The notes below the pieces were generated by a model that worked only from the letters and a program-made list of their open reading frames with translations, was not told the DNA's origin and did not search any database. A DNA stretch of 64,000 bases from Diplolepis rosae (lineage: Eukaryota > Arthropoda > Insecta > Hymenoptera > Diplolepididae): NCBI GenBank assembly GCA_030998225.1, contig JAPYXD010000716.1, forward strand, positions 2,790,001 to 2,854,000, given 5' to 3'. Both the position numbers and the translations under genes were made by a program. Within the stretch, counting starts at the first letter, position 1; the number at the start of each line of letters is the position of its first letter. Shown here one piece after another: positions 48,317 to 61,639 of the stretch.

Positions 48317-48549
48317 CATTGAAGAGATAATTACAGGTAGAGTCGACAAGCCAGCCTAAAACCTGTCAGCTCCGGCGAGAGAGAGAGAGTGATTCGGAGG
48401 GTTAGGCTGTCTCTCTAACGCGGTACGCGTAGACAAAGACAGAAAGAACCGCCCATCGTCTCTCTCTTTCGCTCTCACCGAGTTTCCAGACTGACGTTGC
48501 CACTTACAGAGCGGCCTATGGCTTGTCGGCTCTCTGTAATATCTCTATG
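48317..48549. mobile_element. hAT-type MITE between OGDH and Zasp
   Basis: The inverted ends CATTGAAGAGATAATTACAG and CTGTAATATCTCTATG continue inward to CGACAAGCCA and TGGCTTGTCG. A perfect 8-bp direct repeat GCTAAAAC flanks it at 48309-48316 and 48550-48557. An 8-bp duplication is the hAT signature. Length 233 bp, non-coding, with GAGA and CTCT runs. Confidence 0.75.
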
Positions 48550-48557
48550 GCTAAAAC

Positions 48558-49356
48558 ACAATATTTAAACTTTTCTTGATTGCTTTGTTAAAGAAATACT
48601 GCAAATATTATTTATATGTACCTATGATTAAGGTGTAAAAGCGCGTGGCAACTGCGGGTAACAGGAGCCAATGTTTTTTAAACTGAAAATATGTACATTT
48701 AAGCTCAGGGCCGAGTCATAAAAGTCATTTTATTTTATTCTCAACTAATTAAGGAATTTCGTGATCAGCACCGGTGTGAATATTTGCTACATAGTCAGAT
48801 TCTAAGTAATGAATAGCGATAATTTTATTCTATTTAAGAGCACACTGTAGATTCTGTTAAGCCATTAAATCATAACTTCCACCGAAACAAAATTTCCTTT
48901 TAAAGCCTCCAATTTATTTATCACTTAAAATACGCTCAAATTGAAAAACAGTAATCGAACAGCGTTAGATATTTATTTTCGTAAACTTATAATTAGAATA
49001 ATTAAAACACACGCGTATGTACATTATGTTGACTTATTTTTATCTTCAATGTAGAAATTTTCAACTCATTCGCGTACAAGACATTTTTAGCAGCTTTTTT
49101 GATTTTCTGTCCGATTTGCGAATAAAAAATGTATTAAAATAGCAAAGGTATCTGTTTAACACTAGGCGATTCGGATTCATTGACTAGAATTGAACAAAAA
49201 TAAATAGCTTTCTTAAATTAACGAAAGATGTATCGAGGGTAGCGAATATTTTTGTTTATATAAGTATATAAACCTTTATGTTCGTATAGGAACAAGGAAG
49301 TTGTTCTTTATGAAACATGTACTGAAAATTAGTTTTAGTTCAGATTTGTCGATGTA
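48558..49356. other. intergenic, probable Zasp 3' untranslated region
   Basis: AT-rich sequence lying 3' of the Zasp stop codon on the minus strand. No gene is recognisable. Confidence 0.35.
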
Positions 49357-52300
49357 TCAATAATCGGTTTGGCCAAGCACACTATACATGATCCTCTTGA
49401 AGCTGTTGCTCTGGTGAATTTTCTCACCATCGTCTTCCAAAACTACCTGTGACAGAAAAAAAGAAAGTTTATTTTGTAGCAATTCAATTTTTACTTTTAT
49501 GTCCATTCATTAAAGCTATGATGATTAGATTCTGTGATTTAAAAAAATATATAATTCAAAGAAGCAGTTGTGTACTTAAAAACAAATGATCCTTGTCTTG
49601 GTAAATATTTGTTACATTTGCTTTTATATTTTTTTTTCTTTTTTTGTGTGAAATTATTCTAATTTTAGTGAGTAATTGAGCAGGCAACGGATGCAATAAG
49701 GGCATTTGCGCTCGAAAACGCTGGAAAACGCAGTATAAATTAAAACTCGAAATTCATTTGTCAATATGTATCATGATAAATATATATTTTTTTTAAATTT
49801 CGAGTTTTTATTTTTACTGTGGCGTCACGCATCTGGACAATACTTTCTAGTCTTTTCGAGCGCAAGTGCCCTTATTGCATCCGTCGGCTCAATTATTCGA
49901 GTTTTATTTAGAAGCTTTTTAAAAGCCAAGTTTGGATTTAGCGAATAAGCAATGTTCATAAGTACACAAATTACACATACAACATTCAGTAGACATTGAC
50001 GCGATCCTTTACGAAAGGAAGAGGAAAGGGACGTCTTAAGTTTCCACCCTTAAAGAAATTTAAACAAAAAATCAAGCATCGTTATTTTTTTAAACATTGA
50101 GGCTTTGCGTCTATTTTTGAAGTAAAATTTTCTTAATTATTTTATAATTAAAAATTTAATGCTCACATATGGAGCTGGACTCCTAGATGAAGGATGATGC
50201 TGTACCTAAAAAGAAAAAATTAATTCTAAAATTTAAGAATGTTTAATTGAATTTAAAATTTAAAAATTATTTATTAAAAAAATTGTAAATGTAAATGTAA
50301 AACTTAGGTGACTATATATTGTATACAAATTTCTTACTCTGTTATGATTTGCCTTCTGAGGAGAGAAAACTCCGGTACGTGCTGGCTGTTTGATTTCCTG
50401 GACTTGATCCCCAAGTGCTTCCTCCTGGAGAGCCTTATAAGCTTCGCTCTTACTTGGATCGTACTTCATCGGTTTCTTCGAGCTACATGGTTCACGAATT
50501 CTTAATCGTTTCATCTCGCGAATTTGGTTAGAAGCAGCCAATTATTTTTATTATTATCATCACATGTTATCCGCAAAAATTTAGCCTTTAGCAAATTCTA
50601 CTGTGCAGCATTATTTTATTTTTCGTGCAAATATGTGATTTCAATCTCATCTAAATCGTGCAAAAAATACGCAAACAATTTTAAGCAATCATTGCGCAGA
50701 TTTCCAACTTTCCATAGACGACGATTATTATTCATTTTAAAGATTTTTTAAATGTAATTTAAATGTTCTCGTTCTAAAGATTCAAATTTTTCGCATGCGT
50801 GAAGATAGTTCCGCGCACTCGAAGATTTTCCAGACAATTTTCACTTTAATTATTGATAAAAAAAAATACTTTTTCACGCGGGAATGAAAATATGAATTTT
50901 TGAGAGAAAGCTTAGGACTTGGAAATTCGATGCAAAATCTAAGTCGTATTCCAGAAAAGTGTAAGTGATATTTACAGATATATTAATTACAGTTGCAATT
51001 AGTAAGTTTACGATTATCGACTACTTTACTAGTGCAGATTTATTATTTATCTATCATCTACTGCTATTATTATTGTTAGTATTATTTTCAAACATCCTCT
51101 ATTTTTTTGTGACAACCTGAGCATTTATTGTATCTACAACAAAACCTACTGTCAGCTAAAAGTGAAAGAACAGTTTTTATCAAATGTCAATTAGAAATAT
51201 GAATTAAAATGAATCCAATTGATCATTTAAAATTTCAATAACAGGGCTGAAAGGGGATTTTAAAAATTATTTTTCTTTAATTAGGTTTATTAAATTGAGG
51301 CCAGACGTTCTTCGAAGTGGCCGCCTGGGCCTGTTCTTTCATAATTCTCGCTTTCTCTTGAATTTGCTGTTTTTGTTTCAGGAAGGAAAAGTCTATGAAA
51401 ATGCTGTAAAATAAAGAAACAGCGAGTAAATGGTTTAGCGAGTCTTCCACAGACCGATGTGGGTGGGAAAATTTTATTCACTTGCTTTTGTAGAACTTTA
51501 ATTTTGTCTTCTATCCCGTGGGCAGCTCAGGGTTACCGTTAAAGCAACTCCAAAATTAGCCTTCAATCAATATTTTTTTAATTTCAAATAATCTTTTAAA
51601 TTTTATTAGTTTATTTATTATATGATAATATTTAGTGTATCAATAATATTTTTTATTAATATATTGATTCGAATTTGATATTTTTTCTTTTAAAATAATA
51701 ATTGATTATGAAATATATAAAAATACCTTACGATAGCCCTGTGTAGCCAATCTTGCAGTTTATTTAACATCTGTTTCTGATTCTATTTCAAATTTATGGA
51801 ATTATAATATGAGTAGTAGCAGCAAGAAGCGAAAGTTAATTTGTTATTTCAATTTTTTTTAACTACAATTACTGCAAGCTCCACAACAAAGCAGCATAAT
51901 ATCATATTTGTTTTAGAGGGTTAAAAGCTACTAAGCGCTAGATATCTATGTACTTTGATTTTTTCATTTGATGAGAACCTAAAATTTGTTTTCGAATACT
52001 TACGGAATGGCAGATGCCTGACATTTAATAGTGTCTGCTATATTTTGTTCAGAGTAGAGTCCGATCGGTGAATTGAATTGCTTATGCACAACCTGTTGAA
52101 CAAAATCAAGTGAAACGTGTAACTTTAGAAGAACATTTTTATTTAAATTTTTACCTTTAAATATTACAATTAAATAATTATTCGTACAAAATTATTCTAT
52201 TATTGGAAAGCTTCACTTAATTAAATTTAGCAAAAAACAATTATTCAAACTCCATTAAAGTTGTAAGACTATGTAATTAGAAATGAAAAATAATGTCTGT

Positions 52301-55300
52301 GATTAAAAAATAATATCAGTCAATAAATTAAAAGTTTAATAATGATTGCATTGATTTTGTACAATGACAAAAATAAATTAAAAAATACAATCAGCATCAG
52401 TTCATAAAGTCAGTTTATTAAAAAAATAAACAGTTGACACAAAAAAATTAAAATCACATAAAATTCTAATGATATTTTATTATTGTATTGCATTGTTATG
52501 CTTTTGAGTAGCCAAATTTTTGGAGATCACTCAGAGGCTGGAGCACTCTGCAGCTTCTGTTCCTGATTCAGATTCTAGCACTGTGTAAGAAGATTAGCAG
52601 AATTGAATGAATGAAGTGATTATAATTATGAGTTTTTCTTTAAATTAGGTACGAAAGGAAGCTCGTGGACAGTAGTGATCGATGCTCGATGCCACTGCAA
52701 TGGAGTCAGGAAGCAGTAATAAAATGTCAGTATATTAAAAAGATTTATGCGATGTAAAATAGCCTTATAAATTGATTGATAGAAGTGGTTCAAGGGATTC
52801 CTCGAACCTCTGCAAATCGAAAACTTCAAATCCCACAATTATCGCTCACGTCTATCTTGGAAAATTTATCTCCAGTTAATTGATTGAGAATGAATGTTTA
52901 GTTCACCCAAGAAATCGCGAAAGCGATTATTTAAATTGCAGAAGCGTTTTATAATAACTTGATCAAACCTTAGGTAATTCATTAGGTCCCAAGACGCGCT
53001 GTAGAACTGACTCAGCCACCTGATCAATGTTGTATTTTAAATTATAAGCTTTTGTGATAATACACACCTACATTTCCTTTCAATGACTTCTCTATTTACA
53101 ATTATTACAATTCTATTCTATATATTATTCTACTGATTTCTACACAGCAGCAAAATAAATTAAAACAATTGATTATCATACAATTGGCATTCTTTTTGAC
53201 AAAAATAAAAAAGACAAAAATACTACCAATTATCAACGTTAAACTCAAAAAAATTGAAATCTTATAAATGAATACATTTTATTCAAATTACATGCTGTTT
53301 TAGATTGTTTGATGATTGGTATTATTTTTAAACTTTTCTGGACAAAATGCAGATTTACAATTTTTAACGAACATAGAGTTTAAATAGTTATAATGTGTTC
53401 GCTCACTACAGGCGAGATATGATACTTGAATTTACGTACTTTTTGTTTCATAGCAACTTCTGGATTAGCGATCTCGTAATGATGAGGAGCTGCTCTGATC
53501 ATTGGATTTGGATGATGACGGAGATAGCATTCACCAAGGGAAGCATCCTTTTTAATCTTTGCACCAGGCAAGACAAGAGGAGTCGTACGATAGGGCTGAA
53601 AAATTAAAATTATATTTATTTATTTAAAAATTATATTCAAGTTATATAAAAGACACAAGCTTTTCATAGTTTAATTCCTAGAAAATTGATAAATATTAAA
53701 TTTTCATAGTTCCACCTTATTAAATGCTGATTGATTCGAATTTAAAACTTTCTTTATTAATCGATTAAGCCAAGACTTCAAAATAGAAAAACAACTTCCA
53801 TCATCTGTGGAATTTTTACATGGAAAAGTTGGGTCGTAGCCAAAAATTTAGTATCACACGGCATCAAGAACTTGTCAAAATGTTAACAAAAATTCTTTCG
53901 CTTTTTCCTTAGAACATATCACCTTCTTGATTTCACTTTCTCCCTAATTTCGGAATTTTTACTTTTTATGTTATTATTTTTCTTAGTTTTAGAATTTATT
54001 AAGGGATAATGCCAAAGATTACCATAGTTGAGCAAAAATGTACGTTTTTATTTAAAAATAATAATTTGCAAGAATACTATAATTCCGGTAAATATAACCG
54101 AATTATTTTTTGTGTGTGCAACATAATTTTTAATTAAAATTTTACGCCAGAGTTCAGATATTTGTTGCCAAATAAATGTCAATCACCCTATCGATAGTAA
54201 ATTTAAAAGATTAGGTTAAATTAAGATCATGTCAGGGCTAGTGATCGCCAATTAATCTTTACAAACGGTCTCAATATATAATATAATAGCGCACCAGCGT
54301 AACGCGCGCACCTACGCATCGGTTACCAAAATAAATTAATGTTTAATAGCTCCTCGCAGATGTGCAGGGCATCTCGAAGCCAGACGCCAAGCAATTGCAC
54401 CATAAATTACATAGAAACAATAAAAAAAAAACAAGAAAAAACAATGCAAATGTGTATAATTATCTAAATCCTATAATTTATAAAAAGTTTGAAATTTGTA
54501 AAAGATGAGAACTTCAAACTATTTTTTTAAAGAAGAATTTAATTTTAAAGAATTATTCTAATAATTTTTTTGGCGTTTTTGGCGTTGGCCTGACGACCGA
54601 AAATGTCAAGCTTGATTTAAAATTTCCTGAATCAGATCTATCTCTTGGAAAGAGTAAAGTGAAAAAGATATCAATGATTTCTTGGCCGAGATTGTCCGCC
54701 CGTGACAATAAGAAAAATTACATAAAACTGTGTTTTTAAATCAAAAGCTTTTGGCAGAATTCAGCTCTTATGTCACGTCGTTCCTGCTACGCATTAAGGT
54801 GACGAAACTTTAGTACATAGCACACAGAAATTTCAAATTTTCTTGATGCTCTACTAAACTTGTAAGTTCACAAGAAATGAGAACAAACTTTCGTTACAGA
54901 ATTAAGTTTTGTTCCGTTTTTAAATTGAAATACAATTTTTCAATCTACAAAAGTCATGGTAAATGTATTAATTATAAAGTGACTTTTTCGAGCATTTGTA
55001 GTTTGTAGGTTACAATTCTTTTCGAAAATAATTCAAAGGACTTGAGGATTTTATAAATTCTTAAATTCTTCTTTAAAGCAATTATAACTCCTAGCTAACG
55101 TGTCCTAATAATAGTTATAATCAAGGTTATAATTGTGCAGTTAATAGCTGTCTTGGGCCGTCTTGAGTATTCTGATTAATTCTGATGTAAATAAAGTTGT
55201 TCCGGCCAGTTCCGGCTTTATTGTGACAAATGCTCCGCTTTGTATTTGTCCTGTCGTCGATTAGTCGCGTTCATAAGCATGCGAAAAGCTCTCTTAAAGC

Positions 55301-58300
55301 GGGTTTAGGTTTTGAAGGGCAGGGCTAAATCTATTTTAAATCTCGCAAGTCTGTCATTACCGGTGCTCTTAACGGAGTCTGCAGCCCGACTCTACTGATG
55401 TCTACTGACTACTCTCAAAGAGCTATTGAGCTTCACACTTTTCCTCGATCCATAATTCATTTATCTTTTTGTGTAATTCAAATCCAGCATAAGTCTCGAT
55501 AACGGGATTTCATTATAAAATGGGTCAGGAAAATTTTGTGACAGGGTGAAAAAGCGTCGAGCCTCGAAATAGATGAAGGCTCCGCGGCTCTCCGCTGGCA
55601 AAAATAACAGTAACACACACTTTGCGATCAAGTTGCCATTCATCGCTCAATATATACAGTTTTTTTACATTCTCATCATATATGAGAGGATATTAGATTT
55701 GTAGAAAATTTGTTCGTCGTTGTCGTCGTTGTCAAGTGGACACAGTAACTCAAAATAACCAAAATTTCGAAAATTAGAGCATTTTTAAAACTGCTTTTTG
55801 GGAAAATCAAAAATGTCAATACTAATTTCTGATACTATCCAAAAAGCTCCACCATAATTTGATCTGATTAAGTTATTTAATCAATCCAAAATTAGAAAAG
55901 TTACAGTATTTTGAAACTTTAAAAAAACCAATAATTTAATTCTATTTAAAAAATACTATTAGAAATAAAAAAATCAAATTTTTATTCAAGCTGTGCGAAA
56001 TATGAAAAGAAAACATAAGAATCTGGAGTAGGTCAAGTATTCACCGTGATCTCAATCCCATTTGAATTGATTGTTATTTTTAGAGAGCCATAACAAAAAT
56101 TAAAAAATGGTTTCAATTAAAATATCGAATCTAGATTAAGAACCGAATTAAAAATTGTACTTTTTATAAATATGAATAATAAATGGAGTATTCTTGGAGG
56201 AAATGATCTTGTTGTTGGGAAACATGATTATTGTTATTGGTGTAGCAACTCGAGATTCTCTCAATCTGTAATAAAATAACGACTTGGCTCAGATAATAAA
56301 CTAAATCTTTTGCCAAAAATTCTCGGGTGATTTATAAAAAGGATTTTTTATGTGGATATAGTTTGAATAAATACTTTATACAAAGAAAACGGAAATATAA
56401 TTTATAGAATGAAATCATTTATAAGTTATTAGAATTGCTTTTGAAACTATTTTATGACCTGGGTAAATATTCACACCTATTGCTGCTGGATTAACATTAA
56501 AAAAATGATTCTAAATGATTTGAATAAAAAATTTTGAACAAAGCTCAAAATAAATCCAAATATTCTGAAAATGAACTTGAAAAAAAGACAAATTTCTGTT
56601 TTTCAAAGACGACTGGAGAATAAATGTGTCAAATGTTGGGAATGAAGAGGGACGACTTTAGTAACCTATAGTTGCTTAACACGAAATTATTTGCGTTTTA
56701 TTGCAATTACATAAAACGTTTTGATTATTTTTATTTCTCTCAGCTTCCCCATATTTCATTAATTACGAATTTTTAAATTATTCTTATTGTTTTCGATCTC
56801 TGAATAATTTCTTTGATTAACGTTCAATTTGTATTTTCATTTTTTGATTTATTATTGTCAAAATCATTTTACGTTTTGTAATTATAACCTCGATGCTTTC
56901 ATAATTAGTAATAATGGTTTAATGACCGATGAGGAAAATACGAAATCTGCATGTTTACTCTAACAGTGCAAACCGTAGGAGTAATTTTTTGGCAAGTTAT
57001 TCACTTTAGAATTGAGTGGGATTATTTCGAAATATTATGGAAAAAGCTAATATATTTTTGCTCACTATTTTAAGTTAAATCATGTTTAAAAATAATAATT
57101 TAAGTTTTTGAACTTTTTAAAAATTACATCTCCACGATGCATTAATAAATATTTGATTATTATATAGACAACTGAATTGTTTAAACAAAATATTTGATCA
57201 GAAGAAATAAACCATGTTGATTTATTAAATGTGTGTAGTATTTTTGCTCTAAATATTTAAGTAACTAAAAATTAAAATTTTTTAAAATTATTCCTAACTG
57301 AACGAAAAATTATTCTTAGATATTTGTATTTTTTGACAAGAAGAGGCAATAAATCTTTCCTTTTTAATGAGTGGACATTTTTATTTCTAGTACCTTTTTA
57401 CTGTTTAAAACTCTAAAAATATTTTTGTTAACAACTAGGAAAAAGAGAATTTCTGAGAAACTGAGAATTGAGTCTAAAAATTTGTTAAATCTTTACGGAT
57501 AATTAGAAGTTGAGATTCTCAGTCTTAATAATGATATTTATTAATCATACCAGTATAATTTCAATTTACAATTCACTAAACAGCGCAACACTTTATATTG
57601 TATAAAAGATATATTTGTAAATTTTTTCACCGCGAAAATCATATTCAATTTCTTTAACTTTCACTAAATCAAAGACCACTCAATTTTATTACTCTTTCGC
57701 GTCACCATTTATTTTTTATTGACTCGTACCCAATAAACAGCAGCTTCTTCCTCTTTGCATGGTCGCTTCACAGTATCATTATGAGTGTAAGCGGGCATTT
57801 TCCAAGCTACTTTTTTGGGAGCCCAGAAACTCGAGTATATCAAGAAACTTTTTAAAAAATCACTTTTTAATATTTTCTCTCGATAAAATGTTGAGTAACG
57901 TTCTGGCTGGACGCGCGGGTGAAACTAACTCTGTCGTTTTCCAAGTCGAGCAAAGTCGAGCAGATCAAGAACTGAAGCCTGAAGCACGCACGGCTCTCAA
58001 AATCCCGCAACTCCTACGTTTCTTTATACACACACACATTCCTCTATAATATTCTAAATGACAAATGTTTCCCGCGAATCATTAAAAATAATACATTATT
58101 TCTATAGACAGATTTTTAGATAAATGTTTCTCTAACACGCACTTATATTTTTAACTAAATCTATTAAAATGCCTGACTTCTATGGTTAAAGGTTCCCAAA
58201 TTTGGTTTTTTTTTCAATTTTAGTGATTTTTTATTTATATTTGCTAACGATTTTCACTTATATATAATAGTAAGTGTTACCTTATTACTATATAATAATA

Positions 58301-61285
58301 GAAGTTCAGTAAAATAAACTTTATTAAATTGAAAATTAAATGAAGAAAATCGCTTTTTACGCAACCCAAATAAATATTTTGTAAATCGTTGCATCCGCGG
58401 GAAAGAAATTTCCGAACCCCAATACAGCTCAAGGTTTCTAACTAGTGTTTATTATATACTTTCACAACATCGTTACCTACATACACAGATGTATCCAAAA
58501 AACGCAACGAGCTATTTCCTGTTTATCAAGATAATATATATTGAGCAAGTTTTTCTCCTCCAAAAATTTTGGGAATTTTCGAAAAATTAAAATCCTGCTC
58601 TCTCTTTTTATAACATTACTTTGCATAACCTGCAAATTTTTGTAGTGATTTTTAAAAGAATTTTAATCAAATTCGGTAAATTTTCAATTTTAATCTAAAT
58701 TTGTATACGCAAATTATCAAGTTCTTCATTTAAATAAAAATGATAATTTTAAAAATTACTCAAAAGCTAATATTCTGCATGAACTATTTGTTCTTACAGA
58801 TTTGACTCAATCTGAAAAAAGTGAGATTTTCGAGAAATATTGAAAAGTCAAGCTGGCATGTTAGAAAAATCTATCAGTGAATTATCGATCAATTATTTGT
58901 ATAAGTATCGATGATGGAGTGCATAATGTATCTGAAGATATGTATGCCGAGAATCGAGGAGTATCGAATCAAGGTGGTAGTTTGGATGCAAAAATGATAT
59001 TTATAGCTTACAAGTCTGCCTCCACGTTGATTTTCCGGCATCTTGCTTGCCAACAAAAATATATTCGCACACTTTTCTCGTTCCATCCCAATATAATATC
59101 TATATCTACATTAATTTTCAATCATCATCATTCATTTTTTAACTTATATGAAAAAAAAAATTATTTTATCGTTCACATGTAAAGATGAGTCTCTATATAC
59201 ATTTTAAATGTTAATAGAGTCGTTGGATCTTCCATTTATTTTTTATAATATTAATACAAAGAGGTTTTAATATTTATTTTTAACTTTGCAGAAACAATAA
59301 TGGAATATGTACCTGAGACAAGTAGATTCTCTCCTCGCGAATTTCGTCAAGATGTTCTCTCGATGGATTAAAATGATCAGGACTCGAGTTTGAAGTAAAA
59401 TCGTCTTCAATCGGGGTTGGTGGTGGCACTGGACTTTTTGGCAGCGTCTTTGGATCCTGTTGTGATTTCGGCCTGCACGATCGTAAACCAGGGAAAATTC
59501 AATTAATAATTAATTAATTCTTCCTCAATTTTTTTTTCAAATGAATACGCGAAGAATCTGCGAAGAGTCAGTGCCGAGGCATCGAGAGGATCGCTTTCTC
59601 AATTCCTCTCGATTGAGCAAGCATTGCAAAAAGGGCTTAAGCGTTAAACAATTCATTTCAATCTATCTCCACTCTCACATTAAATATCAAAATATCAAAA
59701 ATTGGAATGGCATTAAGAATTGGAAGAAAATAACTTAAAAAGCAAACACAGAAAAAACCAGGTGTTATATTTACACGAATTCTAGATAGAATCTACATTC
59801 TACCCTGAAACTCGATTGATATAAAATCGGATTAGGCTAAATATAACATCAGAATTCGAGTAAATATAACACCAAATTCTGGGTAGATATAACACCTAGT
59901 TTTTTCTGTAAACTTTGGACGATAGTCCAGCAGAAAAAATAAAAATGCAGTAAAATTATTCCTTATTACTTTTGGTAGAAAAATTCTATAATTATTATTA
60001 GTTCATCACTTTTCTTTATTAGAATACTAAAACTTTTGAGTGCATCTAGATCAAAATAATGAGTTTAGAGATAGAAAGAAGAAAGTCATTCCTGAGAAAA
60101 ATTTTTTCTTTGTTCTAAACTTTTTAAACTCAACTTTTGTTCAAATCAAAAATATTCAAATATTTTTCAATTTAATTTTTAGCAAATGTTTTTTTTTTTT
60201 AATAATTGGTTTAAGCAAATTTTTCGTTATAATCAAACAAATCGTATTATTAATATAGAGCAATAGAAAAGACGCCACTCTGCTTAATTTCTAATCAAAT
60301 GAAATGGAATTTTGTCTTCTGACAAATTAATAATCGCAGCCCTGTCATCAATGATTGACTCTAAAATCGAAGATTGCGATGTTTTGCAAGATGAAGGTTC
60401 TCTCGGCTGCTCAGACCTTTCGATGACAAGTCTTACAGACTCTGAATTTTGGAGCAGATTCTGGGCGTCTACATGTCTCAAGTCCCGAACGTCGTACTCG
60501 TCAATTTTCTTGATCACGTCACCCTTCTGGAGGTCTTCGTTCTCCGACTGAAATAAATCCAAATTCACTTGTTTCAAATAATAATAATAATAATAGTATG
60601 TTGTGCAACTAGGGAAAAAAAGTTTATTTTGCGAGTGTGAATTTTAATGCCCGAGCAAAGCGAGGGCAACTATCTCACGAGTAAAATAAATATTTTTTCT
60701 ACTGGAGGTCAAAAAATGTAATCGTTTGCCCCGCAGAGAGCAATAAAATGTACTTTATAACCTGCTAGCAGAAAAATGTTTTTCCCCACTACAATATTAA
60801 TGATAGTGTCTTTTGAAAAATGACATCTCGTCAATTTTAAAATGTAAAAAGAAAAATCACCAAATTATAAAAACACTCGAAATTATTATTTAAGACTGAC
60901 AGATTATAAACTTTTTTTTGGTCTCTCAATTTTAATGAAAAAACTATCCTAGCAGCGGAAACTAAGAACTCAAATTATTGGAAGAAAAAATTGATATATT
61001 TAATAGCTATGAAGTATTGGAATTTAGAATATAAAGTAAAAAAAAAAATTTGAAAGCTCTCTAACGTGTATAAAAACTAGACTAAAAATACCAAAGACCT
61101 GAATTTAAAATAGGTACATCACTAATCCCAGCTTTTTGTAGAAAAAAAAAAGAAAATAATAAAAAACTCACTCGGGTGACGATGATCGGAGTGCCTAAAT
61201 CAGCACCACCGGCAATGCTGATTCCCCACGGTTGCTTTTTATTCGGTCTTCGCAATTTCACAACCAAAGTTTGTCTTTTCGTCAT
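49357..61285 (-). CDS. Zasp66: Zasp66-type PDZ and ZM domain Z-disc protein
   Basis: Muscle Z-disc scaffold of the ALP/Enigma group, which binds alpha-actinin. Minus-strand exons: 61285-61172, 60547-60417, 59472-59313, 53595-53440, 53019-52969, 52092-52004, 50482-50338, 50205-50167, 49446-49357. Total 975 nt, 324 residues, all phases consistent. The PDZ domain starts TLVVKLRRPNKKQPWGISIA, GGADLGTPIIVTR and continues LQKGDVIKKIDEYDVRDLRH, VDAQNLLQNSESVRLVIER. A proline-rich linker follows (PKSPVPPPTPIEDDF), then the ZM motif PYRTTPLVLPGAKIKKD, YLRHHPNPMIRAAP, KQFNSPIGLYSEQNIADTIK, YDPSKSEAYKALQEE and a conserved end QSNSFKRIMYSVLGQTDY. No LIM domains occur, as in Zasp66. At the first exon junction the PDZ loop is some six residues shorter than usual, so a micro-exon may be missing from the model. 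Start chosen as the ATG opening the PDZ strand. Confidence 0.9.
49672..49898. mobile_element. MITE with GGATGCAATAAGGGCA arms in last Zasp intron
   Basis: The left arm (GTAATTGAGCAGGCAACGG, then ATGCAATAAGGGCATTTGCG) is matched inversely by CGCAAGTGCCCTTATTGCAT and CCGTCGGCTCAATTATTC. Arms are about 45 bp, total about 227 bp, non-coding. Confidence 0.6.
51277..51403 (-). other. Zasp66: Zasp66 alternative terminal exon
   Basis: An acceptor TTATTTTACAG opens a 127-nt segment whose phase (1 nt, then codons) fits the exon ending at 52004. It reads FIDFSFLKQKQQIQEKARIM then KEQAQAATSKNVWPQFNKPN and a stop. It would replace the SKKPMKYDPS...GQTDY tail with a short Gln/Lys-rich helical end. Supported only by splice signal and phase. 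Confidence 0.45.
53596..57729. other. Zasp66 large intron
   Basis: The intron between the linker or alternative first exon and the ZM exon. A copy of the TTTTTACATTCTCATCATAT dispersed repeat starts near 55664 and includes a GTCGTC run. The rest is AT-rich and no exon could be supported. Confidence 0.4.
57730..57798 (-). other. Zasp66: Zasp66 alternative first coding exon (no PDZ)
   Basis: On the minus strand an ATG at 57798 opens MPAYTHNDTVKRPCKEEEAA then VYW and a donor TGG|GTACGA, 69 nt in phase 0. The next downstream exon in phase 0 is the ZM exon at 53595, so the product would begin directly with ZM and lack PDZ. A TATAAAG (58022-58028, minus) lies about 225 bp upstream. Confidence 0.55.
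58022..58028 (-). promoter_or_regulatory. possible TATA box for short Zasp66 transcript
   Basis: TATAAAG on the minus strand in a locally GC-richer stretch upstream of the alternative first exon. Suggestive only. Confidence 0.3.
59748..59909. mobile_element. short MITE, ACAGAAAAAACCAGGTGTTA ends
   Basis: ACAGAAAAAACCAGGTGTTA at 59748 and the inverse AACACCTAGTTTTTTCTGT ending 59909. AAAC occurs on both sides as a possible short target duplication. Same family as 14152-14322. It lies in the second Zasp66 intron. Confidence 0.6.
60598..60790. repeat. interspersed repeat shared with 35393-35600
   Basis: TTGTGCAACTAGGGAAAAAA, TTTATTTTGCGAGTGTGAA and GCCCGAGCAAAGCGAGGGCA recur in inverse orientation near 35480-35600. 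The end CTGCTAGCAGAAAAATGTTT parallels the hairpin there. It lies in the first intron of the PDZ-coding region. Confidence 0.6.
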
Positions 61286-61639
61286 AATCTACCTAATTAT
61301 TTAAAAACGAATCACCCCCTTCAATTAATTTATTGATCGGAGAAATAATAATTAACGAGTAGAAAAATTAATTCATACGAGTGAAAAAGGCAATTAAAAT
61401 GAATGTTTTATTTAAATAGAAAAATAAAAATGTATTTTATTTTATTAAAAAAAGTATTAGAAATAAAGCTGTGTTATATGAAAATAATGAAAAGGGTGAG
61501 TCGACACTCGATGCGAACTCGCGATTTAAAAGTTGTGACTGTAATCGGCGAAATAGCAACGACCACTGTTCTAGGCGTTTTGACTTTGACAGGCCTTACC
61601 CGTTACCCGCAGGCTTCTTGCCCAACTTACTCGGCTCAG

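Noticed and set aside
51727..51770. Possible Zasp66 exon reading KQMLNKLQDWLHRAI
   Set aside because: Its phase does not fit the neighbouring exons and the acceptor is weak. Kept out of the model.
57759..58049. 96-codon plus-strand frame
   Set aside because: It overlaps the minus-strand alternative Zasp66 first exon and its upstream region, which has better support.
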